In this document: in pieces, positions 54,516 through 61,694 of the stretch
Layout: each line of letters starts with the position of its first letter
How positions within the stretch are numbered: position 1 is the stretch's first letter
Source: DATLLJ01 sp965229885
Lineage (GTDB): Bacteria > Acidobacteriota > Vicinamibacteria > Vicinamibacterales > CAVVIG01
Assembly (NCBI GenBank): GCA_965229885.1
Contig: CBDDJX010000003.1
Coordinates: 1,488,001 to 1,552,000 of the forward strand
Length of the DNA stretch: 64,000 bases
Direction: 5' to 3'
Translations under genes and position numbers: made by a program
Notes under the pieces: model-generated
What the model was told of the DNA's origin: nothing
Seen by the model: only the letters and a program-made list of their open reading frames with translations
The model's database searches: none

Positions 54516-55391
54516 TTATATCGCTTCGCCCACTTTGAGCCGCGCGAAACGGGCCACCGTCACCGGTGTCCCCAGCGTCCCGGCGGCGGCCGCCAGCACG
54601 TCAGCCACGGTCATCTTGGGATCGCGAATGGATGCCTGATCGGGCAGCACGACCTGGGAGTAGAAGCTCCCGAGCTTGCCTTCGACAATTTTGTCGATGA
54701 CCTGCGCCGGTTTCCCCAGGCCTTCCACCTGCGCCCGGTAGATGGATTTCTCCCGGTCGAGGATGTCGCCCGGAACGGCGGCACGCGACATATAGGACGG
54801 GCTCGCTGCCGCAATCTGCATGGCGATTTCCTTGACCAGCGTCACGAACCCCTCGCGGCCGGCCAGCTGCGGATCGACGAGGCTGAACTCGACTTGCACG
54901 CCGATCTTTCCGCCCATGTGGATGTATTGTCCGATGTAGCTCGTCGGGGTCTGGCCGGCGAATCGCACGAAACGACGCACGGCCATGTTTTCTCCGAGCT
55001 TGGCGATGCCCGCCGCCACGCGCTTCTGGATCGGGCTGTTCGGATCCGCCAGCCAGCTCTCGGTGGCGCCGTCACCGGCCCGCTCGATTTCGCTGATGAC
55101 GTCTTCGACGAGCTGCTGGAAATCGGGCGTCCGCGCGACGAAGTCCGACTCGCAGTTCACCTCGGCCAGAATGCCGCTCCGGCGATCCGCGGCGACGCGG
55201 TGGCCGACGAGCCCTTCGCTCGTCGCACGCCCCGCCTTCCTGGCGGCGCTCGCGAGGCCGCGCTTGCGCAGGATCAGGTTCGCGTCCTCGAAGTTGCCGC
55301 CGGCTTCAGTTAGCGCGGCTTTGCATTCCATCATGCCCGCACCCGTCTGGTCGCGGAGCTTCTTCACATCGGTCGCGGTGATAGGGGCCAT
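54516..55391 (-). CDS. tsf: Elongation factor Ts
   Basis: EF-Ts regenerates EF-Tu-GTP. The 291-residue protein has the N-terminal UBA-like domain (ATDVKKLRDQTGAGMMECKA), the core (LAEVNCESDFVARTPDFQQL, the EF-Tu-contact region) and the C-terminal LGSFYSQVVLPDQASIRDPK. ATG 55391. The 87-base spacer to rpsB contains a dispersed-repeat wording. Confidence 0.95.
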   Translation of the reverse strand: MAPITATDVKKLRDQTGAGMMECKAALTEAGGNFEDANLILRKRGLASAARKAGRATSEGLVGHRVAADRRSGILAEVNCESDFVARTPDFQQLVEDVISEIERAGDGATESWLADPNSPIQKRVAAGIAKLGENMAVRRFVRFAGQTPTSYIGQYIHMGGKIGVQVEFSLVDPQLAGREGFVTLVKEIAMQIAAASPSYMSRAAVPGDILDREKSIYRAQVEGLGKPAQVIDKIVEGKLGSFYSQVVLPDQASIRDPKMTVADVLAAAAGTLGTPVTVARFARLKVGEAI

Positions 55392-55394
55392 TAG

Positions 55395-55450
55395 AAATTG
55401 GCGACTGGGTGAGATGGTGATTTGGTGAATGAGCCTGGTGAATTGATCGT
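55395..55450. repeat. 'CACCAAATCACC' type dispersed intergenic repeat between rpsB and tsf
   Basis: On the minus strand the spacer reads ATTCACCAAATCACCATCTC then ACCCAGTCGCCAATTTC, a run of CACCA/CACC words. I recall similar wording between genes of many environmental bacteria. Here it sits inside a ribosomal operon directly before the tsf ATG and replaces an obvious Shine-Dalgarno site. Confidence 0.5.
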
Positions 55451-55478
55451 CAACTCACCGGGCCATGATTTCGCTGTG

Positions 55479-56282
55479 CTACGCGGGCGCGGGCGCCGTT
55501 TCGCGAGTGCGGCGCGGCGGGCGCGCCGCGCCGCGATCGTCTCCCGCGGCGGCCGCGTCGTCCGCGGCCTCGCGCGCGGATTCTGCGTCCACTGACTGCT
55601 TCATGTCGCATCCGCCGATTATGGCGTCCGCGATCTTCGAGGCGAACAGTCTGAGCGCGCGCAGCGCGTCGTCGTTGCCTGGAATCACGAAGTCGACTTC
55701 ATCTGGATCGCAATTGGTGTCGACAATGCCGATGACGGGGATCTTGAGCTTGCGCGCCTCGTCGACGGCAATCTTCTCTTTCTTCGTGTCGACCACGAAG
55801 ACGGCGTCGGGAAGCCGCGACATCCCACGGATGCCGTCGAGGTTCTTCGCCAGCTTCTTGCGCTCTTTCTCGTTGCGCGCGATTTCCTTCTTCGAGAGCG
55901 TGTCGAACCGCCCGTCGGTCGCCATCGCCTCGAGGTCGCGCAGCCGTCCGAGGCTGCGCTGGATGGTCGCGAAGTTGGTGAGGAGGCCGCCAAGCCAGCG
56001 CTCGTTGACGTAGAACATGCCACAGCGCTGCGCCTCTTCCGCGATGACGTCCTGGGCCTGGCGCTTCGTGCCGACAAACAGGAGCGTTCGCCCTTCGGAG
56101 GCCAGGCGTGTGAGAAACTCTTCGGCCTCGCGGAACAGCTTTACGGTCCTGCCGAGGTCGATGATATAGATGCCGTTTCGTTCGCCGAAGATGTACTCTT
56201 TCATCTTCGGATTCCAGCGTTTGGTCTGGTGGCCGAAGTGAACCCCCGCCTCCAGCAGATCCTTCATCGCGATCCCGGCCAA
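55479..56282 (-). CDS. rpsB: 30S ribosomal protein S2
   Basis: S2, 267 residues: MKDLLEAGVHFGHQTKRWNP, YIIDLGRTVKLFREA, TLLFVGTKRQAQDVIAEEAQ, YVNERWLGGLLTNFATI and VIGIVDTNCDPDEVDFVIPG. TTG 56282 is chosen because GGAGGA lies 3-4 bases upstream and it gives LAGIAMKDLL, the expected N-terminus; an internal ATG at 56267 is alternative. The C-terminal 40 residues are a charged Ala/Arg-rich extension. Confidence 0.93.
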   Translation of the reverse strand: MAGIAMKDLLEAGVHFGHQTKRWNPKMKEYIFGERNGIYIIDLGRTVKLFREAEEFLTRLASEGRTLLFVGTKRQAQDVIAEEAQRCGMFYVNERWLGGLLTNFATIQRSLGRLRDLEAMATDGRFDTLSKKEIARNEKERKKLAKNLDGIRGMSRLPDAVFVVDTKKEKIAVDEARKLKIPVIGIVDTNCDPDEVDFVIPGNDDALRALRLFASKIADAIIGGCDMKQSVDAESAREAADDAAAAGDDRGAARPPRRTRETAPAPA

Positions 56283-56322
56283 TCGTCCTCCATTTAAAAC
56301 CCGGCCAGAGCCGGACGCCACG

Positions 56323-56712
56323 TTACCGTTTACTGAACTGGAAGCGTTTCCGCGCTCCCGCCATGCCGTACTTCTTGCGTTCCTTGGCCCGCGCATCGCG
56401 CGTCAGCAGCCCCTCGTCCTTGAGCTTCTTGCGCAGCTCGAGGTTGTATTCGACGAGCGCGCGCGCGATTCCGAGGCGCACGGCGCCTGCCTGTCCCGTC
56501 ACGCCGCCGCCGGCCACGGTCACGAGGATATCAAACTTGTCCGCGGTCTCCGTGAGCATGAGCGGCTGGCGAATCTTGGTACGAAGCCCCTCGGTCGTGA
56601 AGAACGCGTCGAAGGCTTTGCGGTTGACCTTGATGGCCCCTGCGCCGGGCCTGAGAAACACGCGGGCGGTCGATGTCTTGCGTCGTCCGGTTCCGTAATA
56701 CTGCACTGCTAC
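56323..56712 (-). CDS. rpsI: 30S ribosomal protein S9
   Basis: S9, 129 residues: QYYGTGRRKTSTARVFLRPG at the start, NRKAFDAFFTT, VAGGGVTGQAGAVRLGIARA and the C-terminal basic tail RKKYGMAGARKRFQFSKR that reaches the P-site tRNA. GTG 56712 directly follows the rplM stop, with GAGG 9 bases upstream; GTG 56703 is also possible. Partner of L13 in the usual rplM-rpsI pair. Confidence 0.94.
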   Translation of the reverse strand, partial: VAVQYYGTGRRKTSTARVFLRPGAGAIKVNRKAFDAFFTTEGLRTKIRQPLMLTETADKFDILVTVAGGGVTGQAGAVRLGIARALVEYNLELRKKLKDEGLLTRDARAKERKKYGMAGARKRFQFSKR

Positions 56713-56716
56713 CACG

Positions 56717-57163
56717 TTACGCGACCTCACGCCCTGAAATTCTTGCCGGTCTCTGCGCCGCATGCGGGTGATCCGGACCGGCGTACACTTTGAGTTTGCG
56801 GTACATCGCTGCACCGAGCTTGGTTTTCGGCAGCATGCCGTGCACGGCGTCTTCGACGAGGCGCTCGGGGTGGCGCTGGCGCACGAGACGCGCGCGCACC
56901 TCGCGCAATCCGCCTTCGTAGCCGCTGTGCTGCCGGTAAATTTTCTGATCCTCTTTTCGGCCCGTCAGCTTCACCTTGGCCGCGTTGACGACGACGACAA
57001 AATCGCCCGTGTCGATGAACGGGGTATAGATCGGTTTGTGCTTGCCCTGGAGCAGGCGAGCCGTCAGCGTCGCGAGACGCCCCAGCGCATGACCCTCGGC
57101 GTCGATGATGTGCCAGCCTCTTGCTGCGGCGGCCAGGCTGGCGCCGGCCATAAACGTAGACAT
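56717..57163 (-). CDS. rplM: 50S ribosomal protein L13
   Basis: L13, 148 residues: WHIIDAEGHALGRLATLTAR, LLQGKHKPIYTPFIDTGDFV, KVKLTGRKEDQKIYRQHSGY and HGMLPKTKLGAAMYRKLKVY. ATG 57163 has AAGGA-like bases upstream next to a GGCGGG/CCCGCC hairpin. First gene of the operon rplM-rpsI-rpsB-tsf-pyrH-frr. Its promoter appears to be formed jointly with the adjacent insertion sequence. Confidence 0.95.
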   Translation of the reverse strand: MSTFMAGASLAAAARGWHIIDAEGHALGRLATLTARLLQGKHKPIYTPFIDTGDFVVVVNAAKVKLTGRKEDQKIYRQHSGYEGGLREVRARLVRQRHPERLVEDAVHGMLPKTKLGAAMYRKLKVYAGPDHPHAAQRPARISGREVA

Positions 57164-57176
57164 CCTTAAGATTCCT

Positions 57177-57194
57177 GGCGGGTACGAGCCCGCC
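57177..57194 (-). promoter_or_regulatory. Leader hairpin before rplM
   Basis: GGCGGG (57177-57182) pairs with CCCGCC (57189-57194) around a 6-base loop, 13 bases before the rplM ATG, beside the ribosome site. L13 leaders are autoregulated by L13 in some bacteria; this is a candidate for such control but has no further support here. Confidence 0.35.
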
Positions 57195-57290
57195 CCTTCG
57201 TTGCCCCAAAAACCGATGTGAGGGATTTCCTGTCCAGGTTATCTTCCTCGTCGGCCACCGGCGGGACAGGCCAGGTAACGGTAAACCCCG

Positions 57291-57319
57291 ATTATACGAG
57301 CCTTTCTGGGCACTGTCAA
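57291..57319 (-). promoter_or_regulatory. Consensus hybrid promoter: IS-borne -35, native -10, driving rplM operon
   Basis: Minus strand TTGACA (57319-57314), 17-base spacer, TATAAT (57296-57291): a perfect vegetative consensus in both boxes and spacing. The -35 box lies in TGTCAACCTCT, the terminal sequence shared by both IS copies; the -10 box is in host DNA. Transcription would start near 57284, giving a leader of about 120 bases. Confidence 0.75.
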
Positions 57320-58614
57320 CCTCTCGTATCGCGCCATGGTAAGTGTGACCGAAGGAAAGTATCGTCGCGCCCTAAAGGGTGTTACCCAAGCGGGTGTGCC
57401 ACAGGAGGGCACCCGCGTGGGACCACAGGCGAGGCCGGAGTATTTGGCGCCGATGCGGGACCGGTACGTGGGGGCCTCGCGGACGGAGAAGGGGCGCGTG
57501 CTCACAGAGGCGGTGACGGTGACGGGCTACCATCGGAAGGCGATCATTCGGGCCTGGCGGCGGCCAGCCGTGCGGCCCCCGCGGGGCCCGCGTCGGGGCC
57601 GACCCACGCGCTATGACGCCGCGGGGGTGCGGGCACTCCGGGCGGTCTGGGTCGCGGCGGGCGATCCGTGGGCCCGCCGCCTGAAGGCCCTGCTGCCGCG
57701 GGCGATCCGTGGGCCCGCCGCCGCCTCGCGGTGTCGCCCGCCACCGAAGCGAAGGTGCGCACCATCAGCCCGCGCCAGATCGATCGCCTGCTGGCGCCCG
57801 ACCAGCGCACGATCCGCCGACGGCTGTATGGGCGCACCAAACCCGGCCCGCTGTTGAAGCACCACATTCCGGGCAAGACCGATCACTGGGACGTCACCGA
57901 GCCCGGCTTCACCGAGGTGGACCTGGTGAGTCACTCGGGCGACCGCGCCGATGGGGACTTCCTCCATACGCTGAATCTCACCGACATTCAGACCACCTGG
58001 GTCGAACACGGCGCCGTCATGAGGAAAAGTCAGGTCCGGGTCCAGGAACGGCTCGACCACTTGCGCGGGGGGCGGCCGTACAAGAAGAACGACAACGCGC
58101 ATATCGAACAAAAGAACTGGACCCACGTCCGGAAGCTGATGGGCTATGTGCGGTATGACTCGGCGGGGGCCCTCGCAGCGATGAACGATGTGTAGGCCGA
58201 CCTGCGGCTGTTGCAGAATCTCTTTCTGCCGTCGGTGCAACTCCAGCGCAAAGAACGCATCGGCGCCCGCCGGCGCCGGTACTACGACGCGCCGCAGACC
58301 CCGTTGGAGCGCGTCCAGGCCTGCCCGCAGGCCCACGCCGCGAAGGTGGTGGCGCTCGTGCGCCAGCGGGACCGGCTCGATCCGTTCGCGCTCGCGGCGC
58401 GCATTGACCGCAAGCTCGCGCGGGTCTATGCCCTCGCGAATCATCGGCGCGGGCTGGTGCCCTCGACGGCGGGGGCCGCGGAGACACACGCAAAGACCGC
58501 GCGGGTCTCCGCGGCCCTGTCGCTCAAAGACCTCTTCCCGTCGGTAACACCAAATATGGCGCGACGAAGCGCCGCCCGGTAACACTTACTTATGGCTCGA
58601 CACGGGCGGTTGAG
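57314..58614 (+). mobile_element. Degenerate IS with DDE integrase, copy 2
   Basis: About 1300 bp, same orientation as copy 1 and nearly identical outside its lesions. The left end is TGTCAACCTCTCGTATCG; the right end GGCTCGACACGGGCGGTTGA is an imperfect mirror (right end read inward CTCAACCGCCCGTGTCGAGC against left GTCAACCTCTCGTATCGCGC), which supports TGTCAACC being the true IS terminus. It lies directly upstream of the rplM operon promoter. Confidence 0.75.
57336..58582 (+). pseudogene. IS transposase, copy 2, with frameshift and catalytic deletion
   Basis: Same protein as copy 1 but lacking the TGA. Near 57698 a stretch of copy-1 sequence is replaced by a repeat of GCGGGCGATCCGTGGGCCCG, causing a 1-base shift. 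At 58068 a 105-bp in-frame deletion between short CGCG repeats removes GIDSDNGSEF with the second catalytic Asp. A 12-bp insertion (GCCTGCCCGCAG-like) is present near 58320. It shares the TAG stop at 58193-58195 with copy 1. It cannot make an active transposase. Confidence 0.78.
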
Positions 58615-58874
58615 GACTCTGTGCGTGACCGATTCAAGCGAGGCCCGGTTCGTGCCGATACTGTTCCCCGAGAACAGGACCGGGGCTTGGCATGTCGGAT
58701 GATTCGGTAACTTGCAGACAGAATCGTAATCAGCCTTTGACCACGGCCGGCCAGCGCGGGCACGACATTCGCCGGTCCGCGTCAGAAACAGGCAGTTCGG
58801 GGTTTGGTATTCCGTTTGCGCATGGCGGTTGATCCGATCGTTCCGGTCAACGCCTTCAGAATCAGGGGTTAACG
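58615..58874. other. Intergenic region upstream of pilM
   Basis: No gene is supported. It should hold the pil operon promoter, but I find no convincing sigma70 pair or sigma54 GG-N10-GC element. A CGGTCAACGCC segment and AT-richer bases lie shortly before the pilM ATG at 58875. Confidence 0.35.
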
Positions 58875-59943
58875 ATGTTCGGTCTCGGCAAATCAAAAGC
58901 CGTCGTGGGCCTCGACATCGGCTCAAGCGCAGTCAAAGCCGTCGAGCTGAAGCTGGCTGGCAAAGGCTTCAAAGTGACAGCCTTTGCCTCCGAGCCGGTG
59001 CCGCCTGACAGCATTGTGGACGGCGCCATCATCGACGGGACCGCCGTCGCCGATGCGATCCGCCGCCTGTTCCAGAACAAAGCGTTCAAGGCCAAGGAAG
59101 TGGCCGCCTCGCTCTCGGGCAACGCCGTGATCGTCAAGAAAATCAGCCTCCCCGTGATGACCGAAGCCGAGCTCGCCGAGTCCATCTACTGGGAGGCGGA
59201 ACAATACATCCCGTTCGACATTCAGGATGTCAATCTCGACTACCAGATCCTCGATGCCGGGAGGGGAGCCGACTCGAAGGGCACGATGGATGTGCTGCTC
59301 GTGGCGGCGAAGAAAGAAAAGATCGCCGACTACCTGGGCGTGATCACGCAGGCCGGCCGCACGGCCGTCGTCGTCGACGTGGACGCCTTCGCGCTCCAGA
59401 ACGCCTATGAGGCCAACTACGGCCTCGAGTCGAAGTCGGTTATCGTGCTGCTCAACGCTGGCGCGAGCGCGATCAACATCAACATTCTGGCTGGCGAACA
59501 GTCGGTGTTCACGCGCGATATCTCGAGCGGCGGCAATGCCTATACCGAGGCGGTGCAGAAGGAGCTGGACCTCACCGTTCGAGAGCGCCGAACTGCTCAA
59601 GAAGGGCGAAGCGGTCGACGACGTGGGCTTCGACGAGGTCAGGCCGGTGTTGCACGCGATGACCGAGAACGTGCTCCTCGAGATTGAGAAGACCTCCGAT
59701 TTCTTCAAGGCGACGGCGTCCTCGGATCGGATCGACCGCATTGTCCTCAGCGGCGGCGCGTCGCTGGTGGACGGCTTCGCGCAGGCGCTCGAAGAGCGAT
59801 TCGGCCCGGTGGTCGAGGCGTTCGATCCCTTCCGCAAGATCGTGTTCGAGCCGACGCGGCTCGGGATCACCGATCCGGCCAGCATCGCGCCGACGGCCGC
59901 GGTGGCCGTGGGTCTCGCGCTCAGAAGGGCGGGCGACCGATGA
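58875..59943 (+). pseudogene. pilM: Type IV pilus assembly ATPase-like protein PilM, one frameshift
   Basis: PilM is the actin-like cytoplasmic protein that recruits PilN. Frame 1: KAVVGLDIGSSAVKAVELKL (phosphate-1 loop), SLSGNAVIVKKISLPVMTEA, EQYIPFDIQDVNLDYQIL, up to QKELDLT. An extra G at 59577 shifts the frame; the other frame continues FESAELLKKGEAVDDVGFDE, RIDRIVLSGGASLVDGFAQA and IAPTAAVAVGLALRRAGD. All motifs are intact, so an error in the sequence is likely. Overlaps pilN by 4 bases. Confidence 0.87.
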
Positions 59944-60545
59944 TTCGCATCAACCTGCTCGCCTCCGAGCGCGCACAGACCAGGAAGAAGCTGACGTTTC
60001 AGATCGGTCAGAAGCTGACGGTGGGCTGCAGTCTGATCCTCGTGGCGGCCCTCCTGATCGTCGGCTGGCGTTATTGGAGCCTCACGCGCCAGTCGGCCCA
60101 GCTCGACACAGACATCGCCTCGGCGCAGCAGGAAGTGGCACGTCTGCGCTCGGTTATCCAGAGAGTCCAGGAGTTTGAAGAGCGTAAAGGGCAGCTGTCG
60201 CAGCGCGTGGTACTCATCGAAGACCTGCGGAATGAACAGAAGGGTCCGGTCCACATGCTCGACGAGGTCAGCAAGGCGCTGCCACCCATGCTGTGGCTCA
60301 CTGCGCTGAAGCAGGTGGGAGCCGAGGTCCTCATCGACGGCAACTCCACGACGCAGATCGGCGTGTCCGACTTCGTCAGCAACCTCGAGACCTCCGGCTA
60401 TTTCAGGAGGTCGGTCGATATCGTCGGGACGGAGACCGTGCCGCTTCCGAGGCCGCCGGGTGAACTGGTCGCGTTTACGCTCCGGGCCCAGTTCGTGATG
60501 CCCGGGGAACCGAAGCCGGCGGTCGCTGCCGCTCCGAATCGATAG
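59940..60545 (+). CDS. pilN: Type IV pilus assembly protein PilN
   Basis: A 201-residue inner-membrane protein. The conserved PilM-binding N-terminus is MIRINLLASERAQ, followed by one membrane helix (VGCSLILVAALLIVGWRYWS, about 29-48), a coiled-coil (SAQLDTDIASAQQEVARLRS; EFEERKGQLSQRVVLIEDLR) and a ferredoxin-like periplasmic domain (STTQIGVSDFVSNLETSGYF). ATG 59940 overlaps the pilM stop. A short palindrome separates it from pilO. Confidence 0.93.
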   Translation: MIRINLLASERAQTRKKLTFQIGQKLTVGCSLILVAALLIVGWRYWSLTRQSAQLDTDIASAQQEVARLRSVIQRVQEFEERKGQLSQRVVLIEDLRNEQKGPVHMLDEVSKALPPMLWLTALKQVGAEVLIDGNSTTQIGVSDFVSNLETSGYFRRSVDIVGTETVPLPRPPGELVAFTLRAQFVMPGEPKPAVAAAPNR

Positions 60546-60557
60546 GGAATAAAGCTG

Positions 60558-60573
60558 CGGGGTCCAGACCCCG
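60558..60573. repeat. Perfect short palindrome between pilN and pilO
   Basis: CGGGGTCCAGACCCCG forms a 7-base stem with a 2-base centre in the 51-base pilN-pilO gap, in AAAGCTG...ATATGG context. It lacks a U-run, so it is not an ordinary terminator inside this operon. It resembles the palindrome before rplS (18583-18600) in design. Confidence 0.55.
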
Positions 60574-60596
60574 ATATGGTTATCTGGTAGCACGTT

Positions 60597-61214
60597 ATGG
60601 AACTGAGTCTGACGAAATTACCGTGGCATGTGCAGGTCGGCGCCTTCGTCGCCCTCGCGATCGGTGCGATTGGGGGCTTCGAGTATTACTACTCGACGCC
60701 GGTGCGGGCCGATCTCGCGACGCGTGGCGCGCAGCTCGTCGCGCTCCGCGCTGACATCACGAAGGGCGTCACGACGGCCAAGCAGCTGCCCGCCTTCGAG
60801 ACGGAAGTCGCCGACCTCGAGTCGCGCCTCAGTAACCTGAGAGCGGTCCTCCAGGAAGAAAAGGACGCCGCCGACCTGTTACGCCACATGCAGACGGTCG
60901 CGACGCAGTCCAGTCTGGCGATCAAAAGCTTCAGGCCTTCGCCTGTCGTCACCAAGACGCTTCACGCCGAGTGGCCGATCATCCTGGAGCTCGAGGGCTC
61001 GTACCACAACCTCGCGACGTTCTTCGACCGCGTGGGTAAGTTCACGCGCATCGTGAATATCACCGGGGTCGAGGTGAAGGGGCAGGACAAGCCCGGGGAC
61101 ACCACCGCGACCATTACCGCCACCTGCGTGGCGACGACGTTCGTGCTACTGGACAGCCCTGCCCTCGAAAAAGCGGCCAAGGCCAAGGCGGCCGCCGTCA
61201 AGAAGGCGGCGTAG
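60597..61214 (+). CDS. pilO: Type IV pilus assembly protein PilO
   Basis: A 205-residue inner-membrane protein, partner of PilN: short cytoplasmic start, one membrane helix (VQVGAFVALAIGAIGGFEYY, about 11-30), coiled-coil (FETEVADLESRLSNLRAVLQ) and periplasmic domain with SLAIKSFRPSPVVTKTLHAE and LEGSYHNLATFFDRVGKFTR, the latter being the PilO signature. The tail is Lys/Ala rich. pilP begins 1 base after its stop. Confidence 0.93.
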   Translation: MELSLTKLPWHVQVGAFVALAIGAIGGFEYYYSTPVRADLATRGAQLVALRADITKGVTTAKQLPAFETEVADLESRLSNLRAVLQEEKDAADLLRHMQTVATQSSLAIKSFRPSPVVTKTLHAEWPIILELEGSYHNLATFFDRVGKFTRIVNITGVEVKGQDKPGDTTATITATCVATTFVLLDSPALEKAAKAKAAAVKKAA

Positions 61215-61215
61215 C

Positions 61216-61692
61216 ATGCGAACGGCTCGTGTTCTCGCCATCGCGTTTGTGATTGCCGGCGCGGCCGCCTCAGCGCATGCGAGCCAGGGTGCCTCAGCCC
61301 CGCCGGCATCAGGAACGGCGACGCCGGCGCCCACGCCGGCCGAAGGCTACACCTATCAGCCCGAGGGACGGCGCGATCCGTTCCTGGACCTGCTTGGCGC
61401 CGGTAGCGAGGTGGGCAGCGGGAATCGGAACGACGGCCCCGCGGGAATGACGGTCGCCGAGATCAGCGTGCGGGGCGTACTCGGGAGCCGCGGCGCGCTC
61501 ATCGCGATGGTTGAGGGTCCGGACAAGAAAACGTACGTCGTTCATACGGGCGACAAGTTCGCCGACGGCGTGATTCGATCCATCACGTCGAGTGGACTCA
61601 CCATCGTGCAGGAAGTCAACGACCCGCTGTCGCTCGTGAAGCAGCGGGAGATTCAAAAACTGCTGCGTTCATTAGAAAGCGCCAAGGAGTAG
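61216..61692 (+). CDS. pilP: Type IV pilus assembly protein PilP
   Basis: A 158-residue periplasmic protein linking PilNO to the PilQ secretin. It has a signal peptide (VLAIAFVIAGAAASAHAS) without a lipobox Cys, unlike many PilP lipoproteins, a Pro/Ala linker, the YQPEGRRDPFLDLL motif typical of PilP, and a C-terminal beta domain (MTVAEISVRGVLGSRGALIA; TYVVHTGDKFADGVIRSIT). Two bases separate it from pilQ. Confidence 0.9.
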   Translation: MRTARVLAIAFVIAGAAASAHASQGASAPPASGTATPAPTPAEGYTYQPEGRRDPFLDLLGAGSEVGSGNRNDGPAGMTVAEISVRGVLGSRGALIAMVEGPDKKTYVVHTGDKFADGVIRSITSSGLTIVQEVNDPLSLVKQREIQKLLRSLESAKE

Positions 61693-61694
61693 CC

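Noticed and set aside
54132..55313. Plus-strand open frame of about 393 codons opposite pyrH and tsf
   Set aside because: Antisense to conserved genes; no start signal or domain.
58923..60593. Minus-strand open frame of about 556 codons opposite pilM and pilN
   Set aside because: Mirror of clear pil genes, with no motif of its own.
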